IMG/VR virus record: IMGVR_UViG_3300032053_000313
Span: 1-31,969 of that record
Direction: 5' to 3' (one strand)
Length of the DNA stretch: 31,969 nt
From: a virus
Both the position numbers and the translations under genes were made by a program. A model generated the notes under the pieces. That model was not told the origin of the DNA, made no database searches, and worked only from the letters and a program-made list of their open reading frames with translations. Each line of letters starts with the position of its first letter. The stretch's first letter is position 1. Shown here in pieces: positions 14,207 through 21,538 of the stretch.

Positions 14207-14812
14207 GTGAACACACTAGATATGGGGCGGATGGCGGAAGAACGAGAAGCCAGACGGCGGGAGCAGGCCCGCGAGCGGCAGCGACGATATCGAATTAGCC
14301 ACCCGGGGCAAATTGCGGAAAGTAGACGGCGATATAGAGCTGCCCATCTTAGTGAGCAACTGGAGCGGGAGCATCAATACCGGGCTGCTCACCGCGAGGA
14401 GCGACGGGAGATCAACCGGCGGTGGCGGGTAGCAAACCCTGGCAAGTCAGCGACGAAAAGGCCTTGCGCTGACTGTGGGAGGCCATGCATGGGGCATGTA
14501 GCTGATCCGCGGTGTCGAGTGTGTGCGACCCGTTATTATCGAGGAGATAAGAAAGGGAGTTTCAAGGGCGATTCAATCACAAGTCTTTACCGACAGGTGC
14601 GCAATGGCGGGCGGCAATGCTCGGAACACCGGCTTGTCTGGGAAGCCGCACATGGACCCTTGCCGAAGGGGTGGGTCGTACATCATCGGAATGGTGATGG
14701 CCTGGACAACCGGCTGGAGAATCTACAGGCTATGCCACATGGAGAACATGACAGGCTGCATAGGTCACGCCGGGCAGCAGGAGAGCGTCTGATGGCCGAT
14801 GCGAGGCGATGA
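14207..14812 (+). CDS. HNH homing endonuclease 2, C-terminally truncated
   Basis: 201 aa from GTG 14207 (ATG 14222 or 14231 also possible). It has the same architecture as the genes at 11052 and 27004: a basic R-rich helix (AEEREARRREQARERQRRY), Y-R-A-A-H repeats, a zinc knuckle (PCADCGRPCMGH...CRVC) and an HNH core (GWVVHHRNGDGLDNRLENLQ, closing EHDRLH). It lacks the C-terminal region with the TLAEA/KLLKP segment found in the 27004 copy, ending instead in the duplicated LMADARR. This is consistent with insertion into, and fusion with, the 3' end of the upstream gene. Confidence 0.82.
   Translation: MNTLDMGRMAEEREARRREQARERQRRYRISHPGQIAESRRRYRAAHLSEQLEREHQYRAAHREERREINRRWRVANPGKSATKRPCADCGRPCMGHVADPRCRVCATRYYRGDKKGSFKGDSITSLYRQVRNGGRQCSEHRLVWEAAHGPLPKGWVVHHRNGDGLDNRLENLQAMPHGEHDRLHRSRRAAGERLMADARR
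14789..14812 (+). repeat. 24-bp imperfect direct repeat, right copy
   Basis: Right-hand copy of the LMADARR-stop sequence, forming the 3' end of HNH endonuclease 2. Its TGA overlaps the ATGATG start of the next gene, so this copy is probably the original end of the interrupted gene. Confidence 0.75.
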
Positions 14813-15201
14813 TGCCTGATAGGGCTGGAGTACCCTGCCCCCGCTGCGTGAGTGGCTCGTTGCTGCCGGGACGTGAGCCTGACGAGCTGGAATGTCACGC
14901 CTGCGGGGTGCGGGTGCCCCTATCGGCGCTGGGGGGCAAGGGGGACGTGACGTCGTCTATGGCGGCAGTGCTGGTAACGACCATATCGGTGCTCGAGCAG
15001 CAACTGGCCGAAGCGGAGGAGCGCAGAAGGCGGCTGAAGATAGAGGTGCGCAGGGCGAGGAACGCGTTGGCTATCCTTCATGGCGAGCCAGTGAGGTCGT
15101 TTGGAGTGCCTAAGAACTGGAGCGATAAGGCGCGAGCGGCACAGGCGGCGCGGATGAGGAAGATCAACGAGCGCAAGAGGCAGGAGAAGGCCCAGGCATG
15201 A
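14809..15201 (+). CDS. zinc-ribbon/coiled-coil protein, 130 aa
   Basis: Starts at ATG 14809 (or 14812). An N-terminal zinc ribbon (VPCPRCVSG and LECHACGVR) is followed by a coiled coil (SVLEQQLAEAEERRRRLKIE) and a basic C-terminal tail (ARAAQAARMRKINERKRQ). That is a plausible nucleic-acid-binding arrangement. No family recognised. It has a 4-nt overlap with the next gene. Confidence 0.6.
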   Translation: MMPDRAGVPCPRCVSGSLLPGREPDELECHACGVRVPLSALGGKGDVTSSMAAVLVTTISVLEQQLAEAEERRRRLKIEVRRARNALAILHGEPVRSFGVPKNWSDKARAAQAARMRKINERKRQEKAQA

Positions 15202-15479
15202 GCAAGGAAGCCGGCCCGCCACGGATCGAGTTCCACGGCAAGGAAGGCCCGAAGGGGCCGGTGGGCCCTACGGGCTGGATGGACCGCTGCCCGGTGCTCT
15301 GGTGCAAGGAGGGCGCGGCCAAGTCTCTGGATGAGAAGCTCGGCGACCTGCTGGATCAAACCGGCATGAGCGAGTGGGGGACTTGGGTCTGGCCCCAGCT
15401 GAAGGTCTACATCCGGCTGCATTCCCGCTGGCTGCTGGAGCACCAGGGGGTAGCGGCCTGCCAGTGCAGTTGCGGTTGA
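15198..15479 (+). CDS. hypothetical protein, 93 aa
   Basis: ATG 15198 overlaps the previous stop. It is mixed composition with a Gly/Pro-rich start (GKEGPKGPVGPTGW), an amphipathic helix (AKSLDEKLGDLLDQTG) and a closing ACQCSCG. Unknown function. Confidence 0.5.
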   Translation: MSKEAGPPRIEFHGKEGPKGPVGPTGWMDRCPVLWCKEGAAKSLDEKLGDLLDQTGMSEWGTWVWPQLKVYIRLHSRWLLEHQGVAACQCSCG

Positions 15480-15491
15480 CGAGAGGCAGAA

Positions 15492-15728
15492 ATGAGCATC
15501 TGTGGCCGCTGCAAGCATCCTGCGGGGGATCACCATGAGAGCGGTGGCTGTGCTTCTACAACCAAGAAGGGGAGAGGGTGCCAATGCCCATCGTTTACGC
15601 CCAAGGTTGAGACTAGGTTAATGCCCAAGCCCGTGTTTCAGCCACCTACGGTGCCGCCAACCAATTCATTCCTAGATATCCTGTCATGGCTGATATTCTT
15701 GAGGATGATGGAACGTGAGAGGAAATAG
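15492..15728 (+). CDS. small zinc-binding, membrane-tailed protein, 78 aa
   Basis: The N-terminal half is a Cys/His cluster: ICGRCKHPAGDHHESGGC, then GRGCQCPSF. This is the pattern C-x2-C, H-H, C, C-x-C seen in small phage and actinobacterial proteins. The C-terminus has a hydrophobic segment (FLDILSWLIFLRMM) that could insert in the membrane. Its ribosome site is GAGAGG. Confidence 0.55.
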   Translation: MSICGRCKHPAGDHHESGGCASTTKKGRGCQCPSFTPKVETRLMPKPVFQPPTVPPTNSFLDILSWLIFLRMMERERK

Positions 15729-15995
15729 GTTGGCCCGTCGCCACGCTGGGCTAAGTAGGATGTGGATAGCGCCGTTAAAGAGGAGGGCCTGAGTGGGCCT
15801 AAAGATCGATCACTCAGGAGAGGCGGCGGCTTGGCTCAGCGTGAGGGCGGGTACAGCGGGTGGCTTTTAGTTCAGAAAGGAGAACCCTTGTTTGGCGCTA
15901 AATGCTTTACCCGAGCATTCAGTGGGGTTGCTGTGCCGTCTGGCCCGCCCAGAAGATGTTTACAGCGGCGGAAGCCGGGAAAGGGAGGGGCTTCG
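15729..15995 (+). other. intergenic region with hairpin
   Basis: 267 bp. It holds a perfect 8-bp inverted repeat, CCTGAGTG (15788-15795) and CACTCAGG (15811-15818), without a U-tract. An AAAGGAG is followed by TTG at 15888, in frame with the next gene, which would add 36 residues. I see no promoter that I would defend. Confidence 0.4.
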
Positions 15996-16541
15996 ATGAA
16001 GGGGTTGCGAAGGTTCATTAGTAGCGGGCTGGTGATAGCCGGCCTGCTTGCGATGGCTGCGGTCACTGGGGCGTGGACAGTCACCGTAGTGCAGGAAGGC
16101 TCAGGGGGCCCGCCAGACCTGGGCGTGGCTTCGGCGCAGAACATGACCATCCGTATCCACAAGGTCGGTGGCTCTCTAGGGCCCGTTGTCGAGCCCTTGG
16201 GCACGGATGTTACGGAGACGGGGAACGTCCTCGTCTGGTTCGACGTGACCAGCTACAATTCGCCGCTGGCCGTCGACTTTCAATGGGCGGGCGAGGAGTT
16301 CGATACGGTCGAGGTGCCGCCTCTGCCTGGGGTCATCTACAACACCGAGGTCTCCGTGGAAGTGCGGGCTGATGGCAAGCACATCATCACCGTCACCCCC
16401 GTGCAGAAGAAGGTCTATCTGGGCAACGGCGTGTACGGCTATAAGGGTGGCAATGAAGTTCTGCCTGAGAGCTTGCCCTTCCTGTGCCCCGACAATCGCT
16501 ACTACAAGCCGGTCGACGGCCCGCTAGGGTGCGCTCCGTAG
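15996..16541 (+). CDS. exported or membrane-anchored protein, 181 aa
   Basis: GGGAGGGG precedes ATG 15996. The N-terminus has a short basic start and a hydrophobic stretch (MKGLRRFISSGLVIAGLLAM) that can act as a signal peptide or anchor. The mature part is beta-rich (NVLVWFDVTSYNSPLAVDFQ, EVSVEVRADGKHIITVTPV), suggesting an Ig-like sandwich, with a Cys near each end of the C-terminal tail. A second exported protein in the same accessory block as the gene at 12432. No family recognised. Confidence 0.6.
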   Translation: MKGLRRFISSGLVIAGLLAMAAVTGAWTVTVVQEGSGGPPDLGVASAQNMTIRIHKVGGSLGPVVEPLGTDVTETGNVLVWFDVTSYNSPLAVDFQWAGEEFDTVEVPPLPGVIYNTEVSVEVRADGKHIITVTPVQKKVYLGNGVYGYKGGNEVLPESLPFLCPDNRYYKPVDGPLGCAP

Positions 16542-16554
16542 AGAGGGGGTTGCC

Positions 16555-16794
16555 GTGTGCCAGGCTCAGAAATGTCCGGTGTGCGATGGGTCGGGCTCGG
16601 TTCTTAGGGGCGACCCGTATGGCATGAGTACGACGGGCCCGGTCTATCAGATCTGCAACGGATGCCGTGGTCTGGGCTGGGTGGTCGTGCACTGCATCAA
16701 CGAGCCGATCGTGCAGTTTACCACCTACGGCGAGCCTGTCGAGCCAGCGCTCCCAGGCATCAGCAATGCTGGCTACCCGGTTGCTCATGACTAG
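16555..16794 (+). CDS. DnaJ-type zinc finger-like protein, 79 aa
   Basis: GTG 16555 start, GAGAGGGGG upstream. It has KCPVCDGSGSVL and ICNGCRGLGWVV: two CxxCxGxG repeats as in the DnaJ central zinc finger. One pair of repeats binds one zinc. The rest is unassigned. A small RNA- or protein-binding role is possible. Confidence 0.65.
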   Translation: MCQAQKCPVCDGSGSVLRGDPYGMSTTGPVYQICNGCRGLGWVVVHCINEPIVQFTTYGEPVEPALPGISNAGYPVAHD

Positions 16795-16996
16795 GCGGAG
16801 GCGCCATGCGCTCTGCCAGACGTGCGCGTATCTGCACCGGCCAACGGTGGCGATCTGCATCGCGCAGTGCCGGCTCCATGGTAGGCCGGTGTGGGCACCG
16901 GCGGTTCATACGTGCGAGCAATGGATGGAGGCTAGAGAGAAGCGAAGGGCAAGATGGACAGGCGGGTTGACAAGCGCCCGCCGTAGGGCGCTATAA
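16787..16996 (+). CDS. small Cys-rich protein, 69 aa
   Basis: ATG 16787 overlaps the previous gene. It begins with basic residues (MTRRRRHALCQTCAYLHR), then CIAQCRLHG and HTCEQWM: five Cys and several His, consistent with one zinc site. Its stop codon TAA lies inside the TATAAT of the next promoter. Confidence 0.5.
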   Translation: MTRRRRHALCQTCAYLHRPTVAICIAQCRLHGRPVWAPAVHTCEQWMEAREKRRARWTGGLTSARRRAL

Positions 16997-16997
16997 T
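16967..16997 (+). promoter_or_regulatory. promoter with palindrome in spacer
   Basis: TTGACA (16967-16972) and TATAAT (16992-16997) are both perfect, separated by 19 bp. The spacer is an inverted repeat, AGCGCCC (16973-16979) and GGGCGCT (16986-16992), that fills the space between the hexamers and overlaps the first T of the -10. Long spacing plus a dyad is the layout of promoters that need a DNA-twisting activator or are blocked by a repressor. Drives the head gene cassette. Confidence 0.75.
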
Positions 16998-17004
16998 CAG
17001 ATAA

Positions 17005-17096
17005 CCGAATAGTCGAGGCTAGAGCGCCTCTCCACGCTGCAGAAAACCAGCCAAAGCGCTGTGCAGTGCGGAGAGGCGCTTTACTTTTGGATACAG
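17005..17096 (+). ncRNA. conserved hairpin leader, copy 1
   Basis: Begins at the expected transcription start. GCGCCTCTCC pairs with GGAGAGGCGC, and the stem extends inward by CTGCA/TGCAG. The 20-nt loop contains AAACCAGCCAAAGCGCTG with a small inner CAGC/GCTG hairpin. TTTACTTTT follows the stem. The same 5' block (GAATAG, CTAGAGCG), loop and U-tract recur at 28033 with compensatory base changes, so the structure is supported by covariation. It may be an intrinsic terminator/attenuator or antitermination site controlling the head genes. Confidence 0.7.
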
Positions 17097-17098
17097 AT

Positions 17099-17113
17099 GT
17101 GCCTGCCAGGCAC
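17099..17113 (+). promoter_or_regulatory. 15-bp palindrome, copy 3
   Basis: GTGCCTGCCAGGCAC, a perfect 6-bp inverted repeat with a 3-bp centre, preceded by GAT. It lies between the hairpin leader's U-tract and the protease gene's ribosome site (14 bp before ATG 17128). Confidence 0.7.
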
Positions 17114-17127
17114 GGCGGAGGCTCACG

Positions 17128-18213
17128 ATGGTGCTCGACGTGAAGGAACTCCAGAAGGCGAAGACCATTCACGACGACGTAGATCGCCTCATCGACCGGC
17201 TGGAATCGGAGGGTGCTGGCAAGACCGGCATCAGAGCGCTGCGGGTGTACCTCAAGGAGGTGGCCGCCAAGCTGAAGGGGATGCTGGGGGAGGTCGGGAA
17301 GGCGGATGAGGTGGCGCTCGAGATCAAGGAGCTCATTGTCGATAGCGGGACGGCCAGTAGCACGTCTCCGCCCGTCGTTCCCAGCGATAGCGAAGCCCCA
17401 TCGGGCCAGGAGTCTCCCGAGCTTGAAGAGGATGCCCAGCCTGACGAGGAGCTACAGGCGCTTCTGGATGAGTGCGCTGGGACGGGCGTTGCCCTGAGTG
17501 ACGAGGAGCCAGAGACGCAGCTGGTCCCGATCAGGAAGCCGTGGGACGAGAGCGACAAGGAGATCAGCCACCGCATCCGCGAGCCGGGCGACTTCCAGAA
17601 GGATTCCTTCCGGCGCATAACGCTCAAGAAGGACAAGCCCCGCATCTTTGCCATCGTTGGTCGGCTGAAAGGCAAGACGACGACCACGATCCAAGCCCTG
17701 CGGTTCCCAAAGGCAGATGGCTGGACGGTGGCCAGCGCGAAGAAGTGGGTTGCCGACCATCCGGATATCGGGAAGGGGCCTACGGCCAAGCGTCTGTACG
17801 TGGAGATTCTGAAGCAGGACGACGAGGAGCACTTGATCACCGGCGTCGCGATGGCGGCCAACCGCGTCGACCTGCAGACCGACTACATCGAGCCCTGCGA
17901 GATCAAGAAGACGATGATCGCCTTCATGGAGCGGTATCAGCAGTTCGGGCTCGACCACAAGTGCGAGACCGACCAGGTCAGGCTCGTGGAGTGCTGGCAA
18001 GCGCGTGCATCATTCGTCGAGGAAGGTAGTGAGTACCAAGTCCAGAAGGATGACTGGGTGGTCACGGTGCACGTCCTGGACGATGGGCTCTGGCAGCGGG
18101 TGAAGTCCGGCGAGTACAGGGGTTTCAGCATCGAGGGCTACGCCCACCGCATACCTGTGGACGTTGACGAGCTTCCGGATAGCGTGGAGCTTCCCGAGGA
18201 GGTGGCAGCCTGA
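17128..18213 (+). CDS. XkdF-like capsid maturation protease
   Basis: 361 aa. Residues about 230-355 match the XkdF-type phage serine protease fold: LITGVAMAANRVDLQTDYIE, then GLDHK with candidate catalytic His277, WVVTVHVLDDGLW, and GFSIEGYAHR with candidate nucleophile Ser334. An upstream module (FQKDSFRRITLKKDKPRIFA, then IQALRFPKADGWTVASAKKW) is the small domain often found before such proteases in phages. The N-terminal 140 residues are a helical, acidic linker. The protease would cleave scaffold and capsid protein during head maturation. It is followed by the scaffold-like and capsid genes, supporting the call. Confidence 0.8.
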   Translation: MVLDVKELQKAKTIHDDVDRLIDRLESEGAGKTGIRALRVYLKEVAAKLKGMLGEVGKADEVALEIKELIVDSGTASSTSPPVVPSDSEAPSGQESPELEEDAQPDEELQALLDECAGTGVALSDEEPETQLVPIRKPWDESDKEISHRIREPGDFQKDSFRRITLKKDKPRIFAIVGRLKGKTTTTIQALRFPKADGWTVASAKKWVADHPDIGKGPTAKRLYVEILKQDDEEHLITGVAMAANRVDLQTDYIEPCEIKKTMIAFMERYQQFGLDHKCETDQVRLVECWQARASFVEEGSEYQVQKDDWVVTVHVLDDGLWQRVKSGEYRGFSIEGYAHRIPVDVDELPDSVELPEEVAA

Positions 18214-18241
18214 AGCAGTAACGTCGAGCCGGATGAAACTG

Positions 18242-18327
18242 TAAGCGAATATCTAGGCTGTAGCGCCTACCAATGGTCCAAGATGAGCGCCCCGAAGCGG
18301 GCCGGGCCGGAGGTGGGTGTTTTGTTC
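18242..18327 (+). ncRNA. possible diverged hairpin leader, copy 3
   Basis: CGAATA and GGCTGTAGCGCCTACC align with the start of the leader at 17005. CGCCTACC (18264-18271) pairs throughout with GGTGGGTG (18312-18319), allowing two G-U pairs, and TTTTGTTC follows. The loop differs from the other copies and no 15-bp palindrome follows. It precedes the scaffold-like gene. The relationship is suggestive, not certain. Confidence 0.45.
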
Positions 18328-18343
18328 AAGGGGGTCAGTGGCG

Positions 18344-19474
18344 ATGAGCGATAGCGGGAAGCGGAGGAAGCGCCAGGTCCACCGGTTGGAGGACCTGGAG
18401 GTCTCGTCGATCAGCCTGGTTGATAGGCCGGCGATCGACATTGAGTTCCTGGTGCTCAAGCGTTACGACCCCGAGGCAGAGGAGGGACCGATGGCCAAGA
18501 AGAACGAAGACGAACTGGAGCCACAGGCAAAGGCCGATGAGCCTGCCGAGGAGGAAGAGGAGGTCGCGGTAGAGACCCCTGCGGCTTCTGAGGATGAGGC
18601 CCCTGCTGAGGCCAAGCCTGACGAGAAGTCGGAGTTCGAGCCGGAGTCGGGGGTGGTGGTGCTGAAGGCTGGAAAATGGGTCGGTGGCGAGAATACAGGT
18701 CTGCTGAAGCAGACCCGCGATGCCATCGAAAAGTTCGAGGCCTTCATCTCGAGGACCAAGGTAACTGACCTCGCGCTGACGGCTGATTTTCGCGCGGCGG
18801 TGCAGACGCTGCTGGACCACACGGAGCGGGCCCTGAAGCAGGAGAGCCAGACGACCGAGGGGCATATCGACTACGGCCCGACGGACTTCACCGAGGCCTG
18901 GGTCGAGGTGGAGACGGAAGACACGCTGTGGAAGGCGCTCTCGATCTTCAACCGCGTCGTCACGGCGATCTACGAGTCGGTCGAGGGCGACAAGGTCGGC
19001 ATGCTCGTCAAGGCCGTCGACGACTTCGCGTCGAGGGTCAAGGGCATGATGGGCGCGATCAAGGAGGAGCCTTCCGCAGAGGAGGCCACCGGCGAAGAGG
19101 CGCCCACTAGCGACGAGTCCGACATGCAGGTCCTGGCCAGGGCGGTGACCGATCTGAGCCAGGCCTTCGGCGACGAGATGAGCGCCATGAAGGGCCAGGT
19201 CGCTGAACTCGAGAAGCGGCTCGCTGGCGAGGCCCCGGAGCCAGAGGCGTCGACCGAGGGCGACGCGGCTGAGGAGACCGAGAAGCCGGTGACCCTTGCC
19301 GATGTTCAGAAGGCCATTGCGGCAGCCATCGCCAAGGCCAAGCAGCCGCAGTACAAGGGGCTGCTCCCGGAACCCGAGGAGACCAAGGACGAAGAGGTTC
19401 CGATGGTGCGCACTGCCAAGGAGCGGGCGCAAACGCTGCGAGAGCTGAACGAGCGGCTCCAAGGCGTGAAGTAG
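18344..19474 (+). CDS. scaffold-like head protein
   Basis: 376 aa from ATG 18344. The first 35 residues contain EVSSISLVDRPAIDIEFLVL, the 'vSLVdrPA' motif characteristic of phage head protease/scaffold N-termini. A long Glu/Ala-rich low-complexity stretch and helical coiled-coil segments follow (GDEMSAMKGQVAELEKRLAG), ending in a basic tail (TAKERAQTLRELNERLQGVK). Acidic helical composition, position between the protease and the major capsid gene, and the basic C-terminus that could bind capsid protein are all typical of scaffolding proteins. It is probably a substrate of the upstream protease. Confidence 0.7.
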   Translation: MSDSGKRRKRQVHRLEDLEVSSISLVDRPAIDIEFLVLKRYDPEAEEGPMAKKNEDELEPQAKADEPAEEEEEVAVETPAASEDEAPAEAKPDEKSEFEPESGVVVLKAGKWVGGENTGLLKQTRDAIEKFEAFISRTKVTDLALTADFRAAVQTLLDHTERALKQESQTTEGHIDYGPTDFTEAWVEVETEDTLWKALSIFNRVVTAIYESVEGDKVGMLVKAVDDFASRVKGMMGAIKEEPSAEEATGEEAPTSDESDMQVLARAVTDLSQAFGDEMSAMKGQVAELEKRLAGEAPEPEASTEGDAAEETEKPVTLADVQKAIAAAIAKAKQPQYKGLLPEPEETKDEEVPMVRTAKERAQTLRELNERLQGVK

Positions 19475-19496
19475 AACGGATAGTTTGCCCGCGGAT

Positions 19497-19511
19497 GTGT
19501 CTAGCGGGCAC
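19497..19511 (+). promoter_or_regulatory. 15-bp near-palindrome, copy 4
   Basis: GTGTCTAGCGGGCAC, preceded by GAT, 26 bp upstream of the major capsid start. As RNA its arms pair with two G-U pairs. A second pairing, TTGCCCGC with GCGGGCA, overlaps it. Confidence 0.65.
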
Positions 19512-19537
19512 CAAGACGTAAACGAGGAGGAGGAACA

Positions 19538-20851
19538 ATGAGACAGTACAGAGACGCGCTGGTGACGGCCAGCAGCGAACTAGCGAAGGCGCTGAGTGCC
19601 GCAACGGCCAGCGGCCAGGCGCTCATTCCGCAGGACCTGGAGCCGGCGCTGGTCGAGGAGCTGCTTGCACTGCAGCCGCTCCTGCGCCTGATGCCGATCA
19701 TCCCTGCCAGTGGCCGGGTGCATGAGATCGCCCGCCGCACGGCACACGGAATCGCCGTGGCCGAGGGTGCCGGCGTTCAAGGGACCGGCACCCAGGGCAC
19801 GTACGACCGACCCACCGTGACCCTGAAGATCCACCACTACTGGGGCGAGGTCGAGGGCTTCCAGCACGCCGCATCCGCCAAGTTCATCGACGACCTGGTG
19901 TTGGAGCAGCAGGGTGGCATCGAGGCCATGGCCGACCTGCTTGAGTTCGAGCTGCTCTACGGGAACGCCACGGCTGACGCCTACCTGATGGACGGCCTCG
20001 ACGCCTTGATCACGACGAACATCTTCAACATCGCCAACGTCACGGCGACCCTGACGCACCTCGACAACGCGATCGACGCGGTCAGGCAATTCCGGGGCGC
20101 CCAGACCGACCCGTACGTCTGGCTGATGTCGAGCAAGATGAAGTCGAAGATCACCGGCCTGATGACCTACGCCCGGCGCACGGTCCAGACCATCGAGTTC
20201 GAGGGCGGGTTGCGCATGGAGTCGTACTTCTACCCGATCGTCGAGAGCTCGTGCTGCGCCCCGCCTGCGACCGCACCAGCGAGCCCCGCCGCGGCGATCG
20301 CTACTGGCGGGTCTCTGCCGAACAGTGCCTACTACTACAAGATCGCGTCCGTCCGGCAGAACGGCGAGTGCATCGCGGGCGCCCAGGTTACCGCGACGTC
20401 TGGCGCCACTGAGCACAAGACGAACCTGACCTGGACGGCTGACCCGCTTGCCCTGCTCTACAAGATCTACAGGGGCACGACCACCGGCGACGCTAACCTA
20501 ACGCTGCTGACCACCATCGCGGCCAGGACGCGTCTGGGCACCGGCGCCTACGACGCCAACGTAGCGGCCTGGACCGACGAGGGTACAGTGGTGGCGCCCA
20601 CGGGTGCGGCGAACGAGGGGCCGCTGGCAACGGGCGACGAGAGCATCTTCCTGGTGAACCTGAATCCGGCCCGCGGGGCTGGGCTCGTCAGCCTGATCAA
20701 CCCGCTTGGCGACAGGGTGGACAACCTGATCAACTACATCCCGCTGGCGCAGGTGAAGGAGAGCTACCCCTTCCTGCTCAGCTGTTTCAGTGCGCTGCAG
20801 GTGCCGTGGGAGAAGCTGCACGCTCACATTCGGAAGATCAAGCCGGCGTAA
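19538..20851 (+). CDS. major capsid protein (HK97-like) with Ig-like insert
   Basis: 437 aa with a strong GAGGAGGAGG site. The N-terminal part has a helix followed by LEPALVEELLALQPLLRLMP, and then an E-loop-like TVTLKIHHYWGEVEGFQHA. The middle has the spine-like LLEFELLYGN and YVWLMSSKMKSKI segments of HK97-fold capsid proteins. Residues about 240-365 are an insertion (SAYYYKIASVRQNGE, LTWTADPLALLYKIYRGTT) with the alternating strand pattern of a fibronectin-III/Ig-like domain, likely displayed on the capsid surface. The fold resumes with SIFLVNLNPARGAGLVSLIN. Position after the scaffold-like gene and its own palindrome fit the most highly expressed gene. Confidence 0.85.
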   Translation: MRQYRDALVTASSELAKALSAATASGQALIPQDLEPALVEELLALQPLLRLMPIIPASGRVHEIARRTAHGIAVAEGAGVQGTGTQGTYDRPTVTLKIHHYWGEVEGFQHAASAKFIDDLVLEQQGGIEAMADLLEFELLYGNATADAYLMDGLDALITTNIFNIANVTATLTHLDNAIDAVRQFRGAQTDPYVWLMSSKMKSKITGLMTYARRTVQTIEFEGGLRMESYFYPIVESSCCAPPATAPASPAAAIATGGSLPNSAYYYKIASVRQNGECIAGAQVTATSGATEHKTNLTWTADPLALLYKIYRGTTTGDANLTLLTTIAARTRLGTGAYDANVAAWTDEGTVVAPTGAANEGPLATGDESIFLVNLNPARGAGLVSLINPLGDRVDNLINYIPLAQVKESYPFLLSCFSALQVPWEKLHAHIRKIKPA

Positions 20852-20929
20852 CAGGACGGCAATATGAGGGGCTGGAGGTAGTGGCCGCACCCCCTGCCTC
20901 CTAGTCCCTCACCAGGGAGGCGTAAACGG

Positions 20930-21526
20930 ATGGGCTATTGCACGGAGGCCCAGGCGGCGGCTCTGGACAAGAGCCTGGCGCAGGAGGATGTCCAGGCCGA
21001 CTGGCTGGAGTGGGCTGATGGCTTGATCGACCAGTGGCGCGAGAAGACCTACGCCGATGAGGTCGAGATCACCGAGGTGCTCGACGGCAACGGCGACGAG
21101 ATGCTGGTGCTCAGCCATCGCCCGGTTACGGCAGTGTCATCGGTGACCATTGACGAAAGTGCCCTGTCTGTCGATGCCTACGCCTGGTATCCGAACGGCC
21201 ACCTGGTGATGAAGGCGTGGCCGCTCCTGCTTGACTGGCCGGCGCCATCGGCATGGCCCGTGGGGCACCAGAACGTGCAGGTGACGTACAAGTACGGCCT
21301 CGCCAGCAGTGGCAGCGTGCCGGCTGAGGTGGCCCTGTGCGCAGCGCAGCTAGCCTGCCTGATAGCCAGGTATGCGAAGAACGGCCAGCTGGCAGGGGTA
21401 GCCGAGCGCTGGAGCATAGGGAGCGTATCGCGGTCGCTCGAGACCAAGAACGAGGGCTTGATGGGCGAGGCGAAGGCGATCCTTGAATCGACGTTGGGGG
21501 CGCGGCCGCCAGCGCTCTATTGCTGA
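20930..21526 (+). CDS. head-tail connector (gp6-like adaptor)
   Basis: 198 aa, GGAGGCG before ATG 20930. The N-terminal helices (DWLEWADGLIDQWREKTY), then strands VEITEVLDGNGDEMLVLSHR and PVTAVSSVTID, then NVQVTYKYGL and a helical end (LCAAQLACLIARYA) give the mixed pattern typical of phage adaptor proteins that dock below the portal. It follows the capsid gene directly. Confidence 0.7.
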   Translation: MGYCTEAQAAALDKSLAQEDVQADWLEWADGLIDQWREKTYADEVEITEVLDGNGDEMLVLSHRPVTAVSSVTIDESALSVDAYAWYPNGHLVMKAWPLLLDWPAPSAWPVGHQNVQVTYKYGLASSGSVPAEVALCAAQLACLIARYAKNGQLAGVAERWSIGSVSRSLETKNEGLMGEAKAILESTLGARPPALYC

Positions 21527-21538
21527 GGAGGAAACAGA

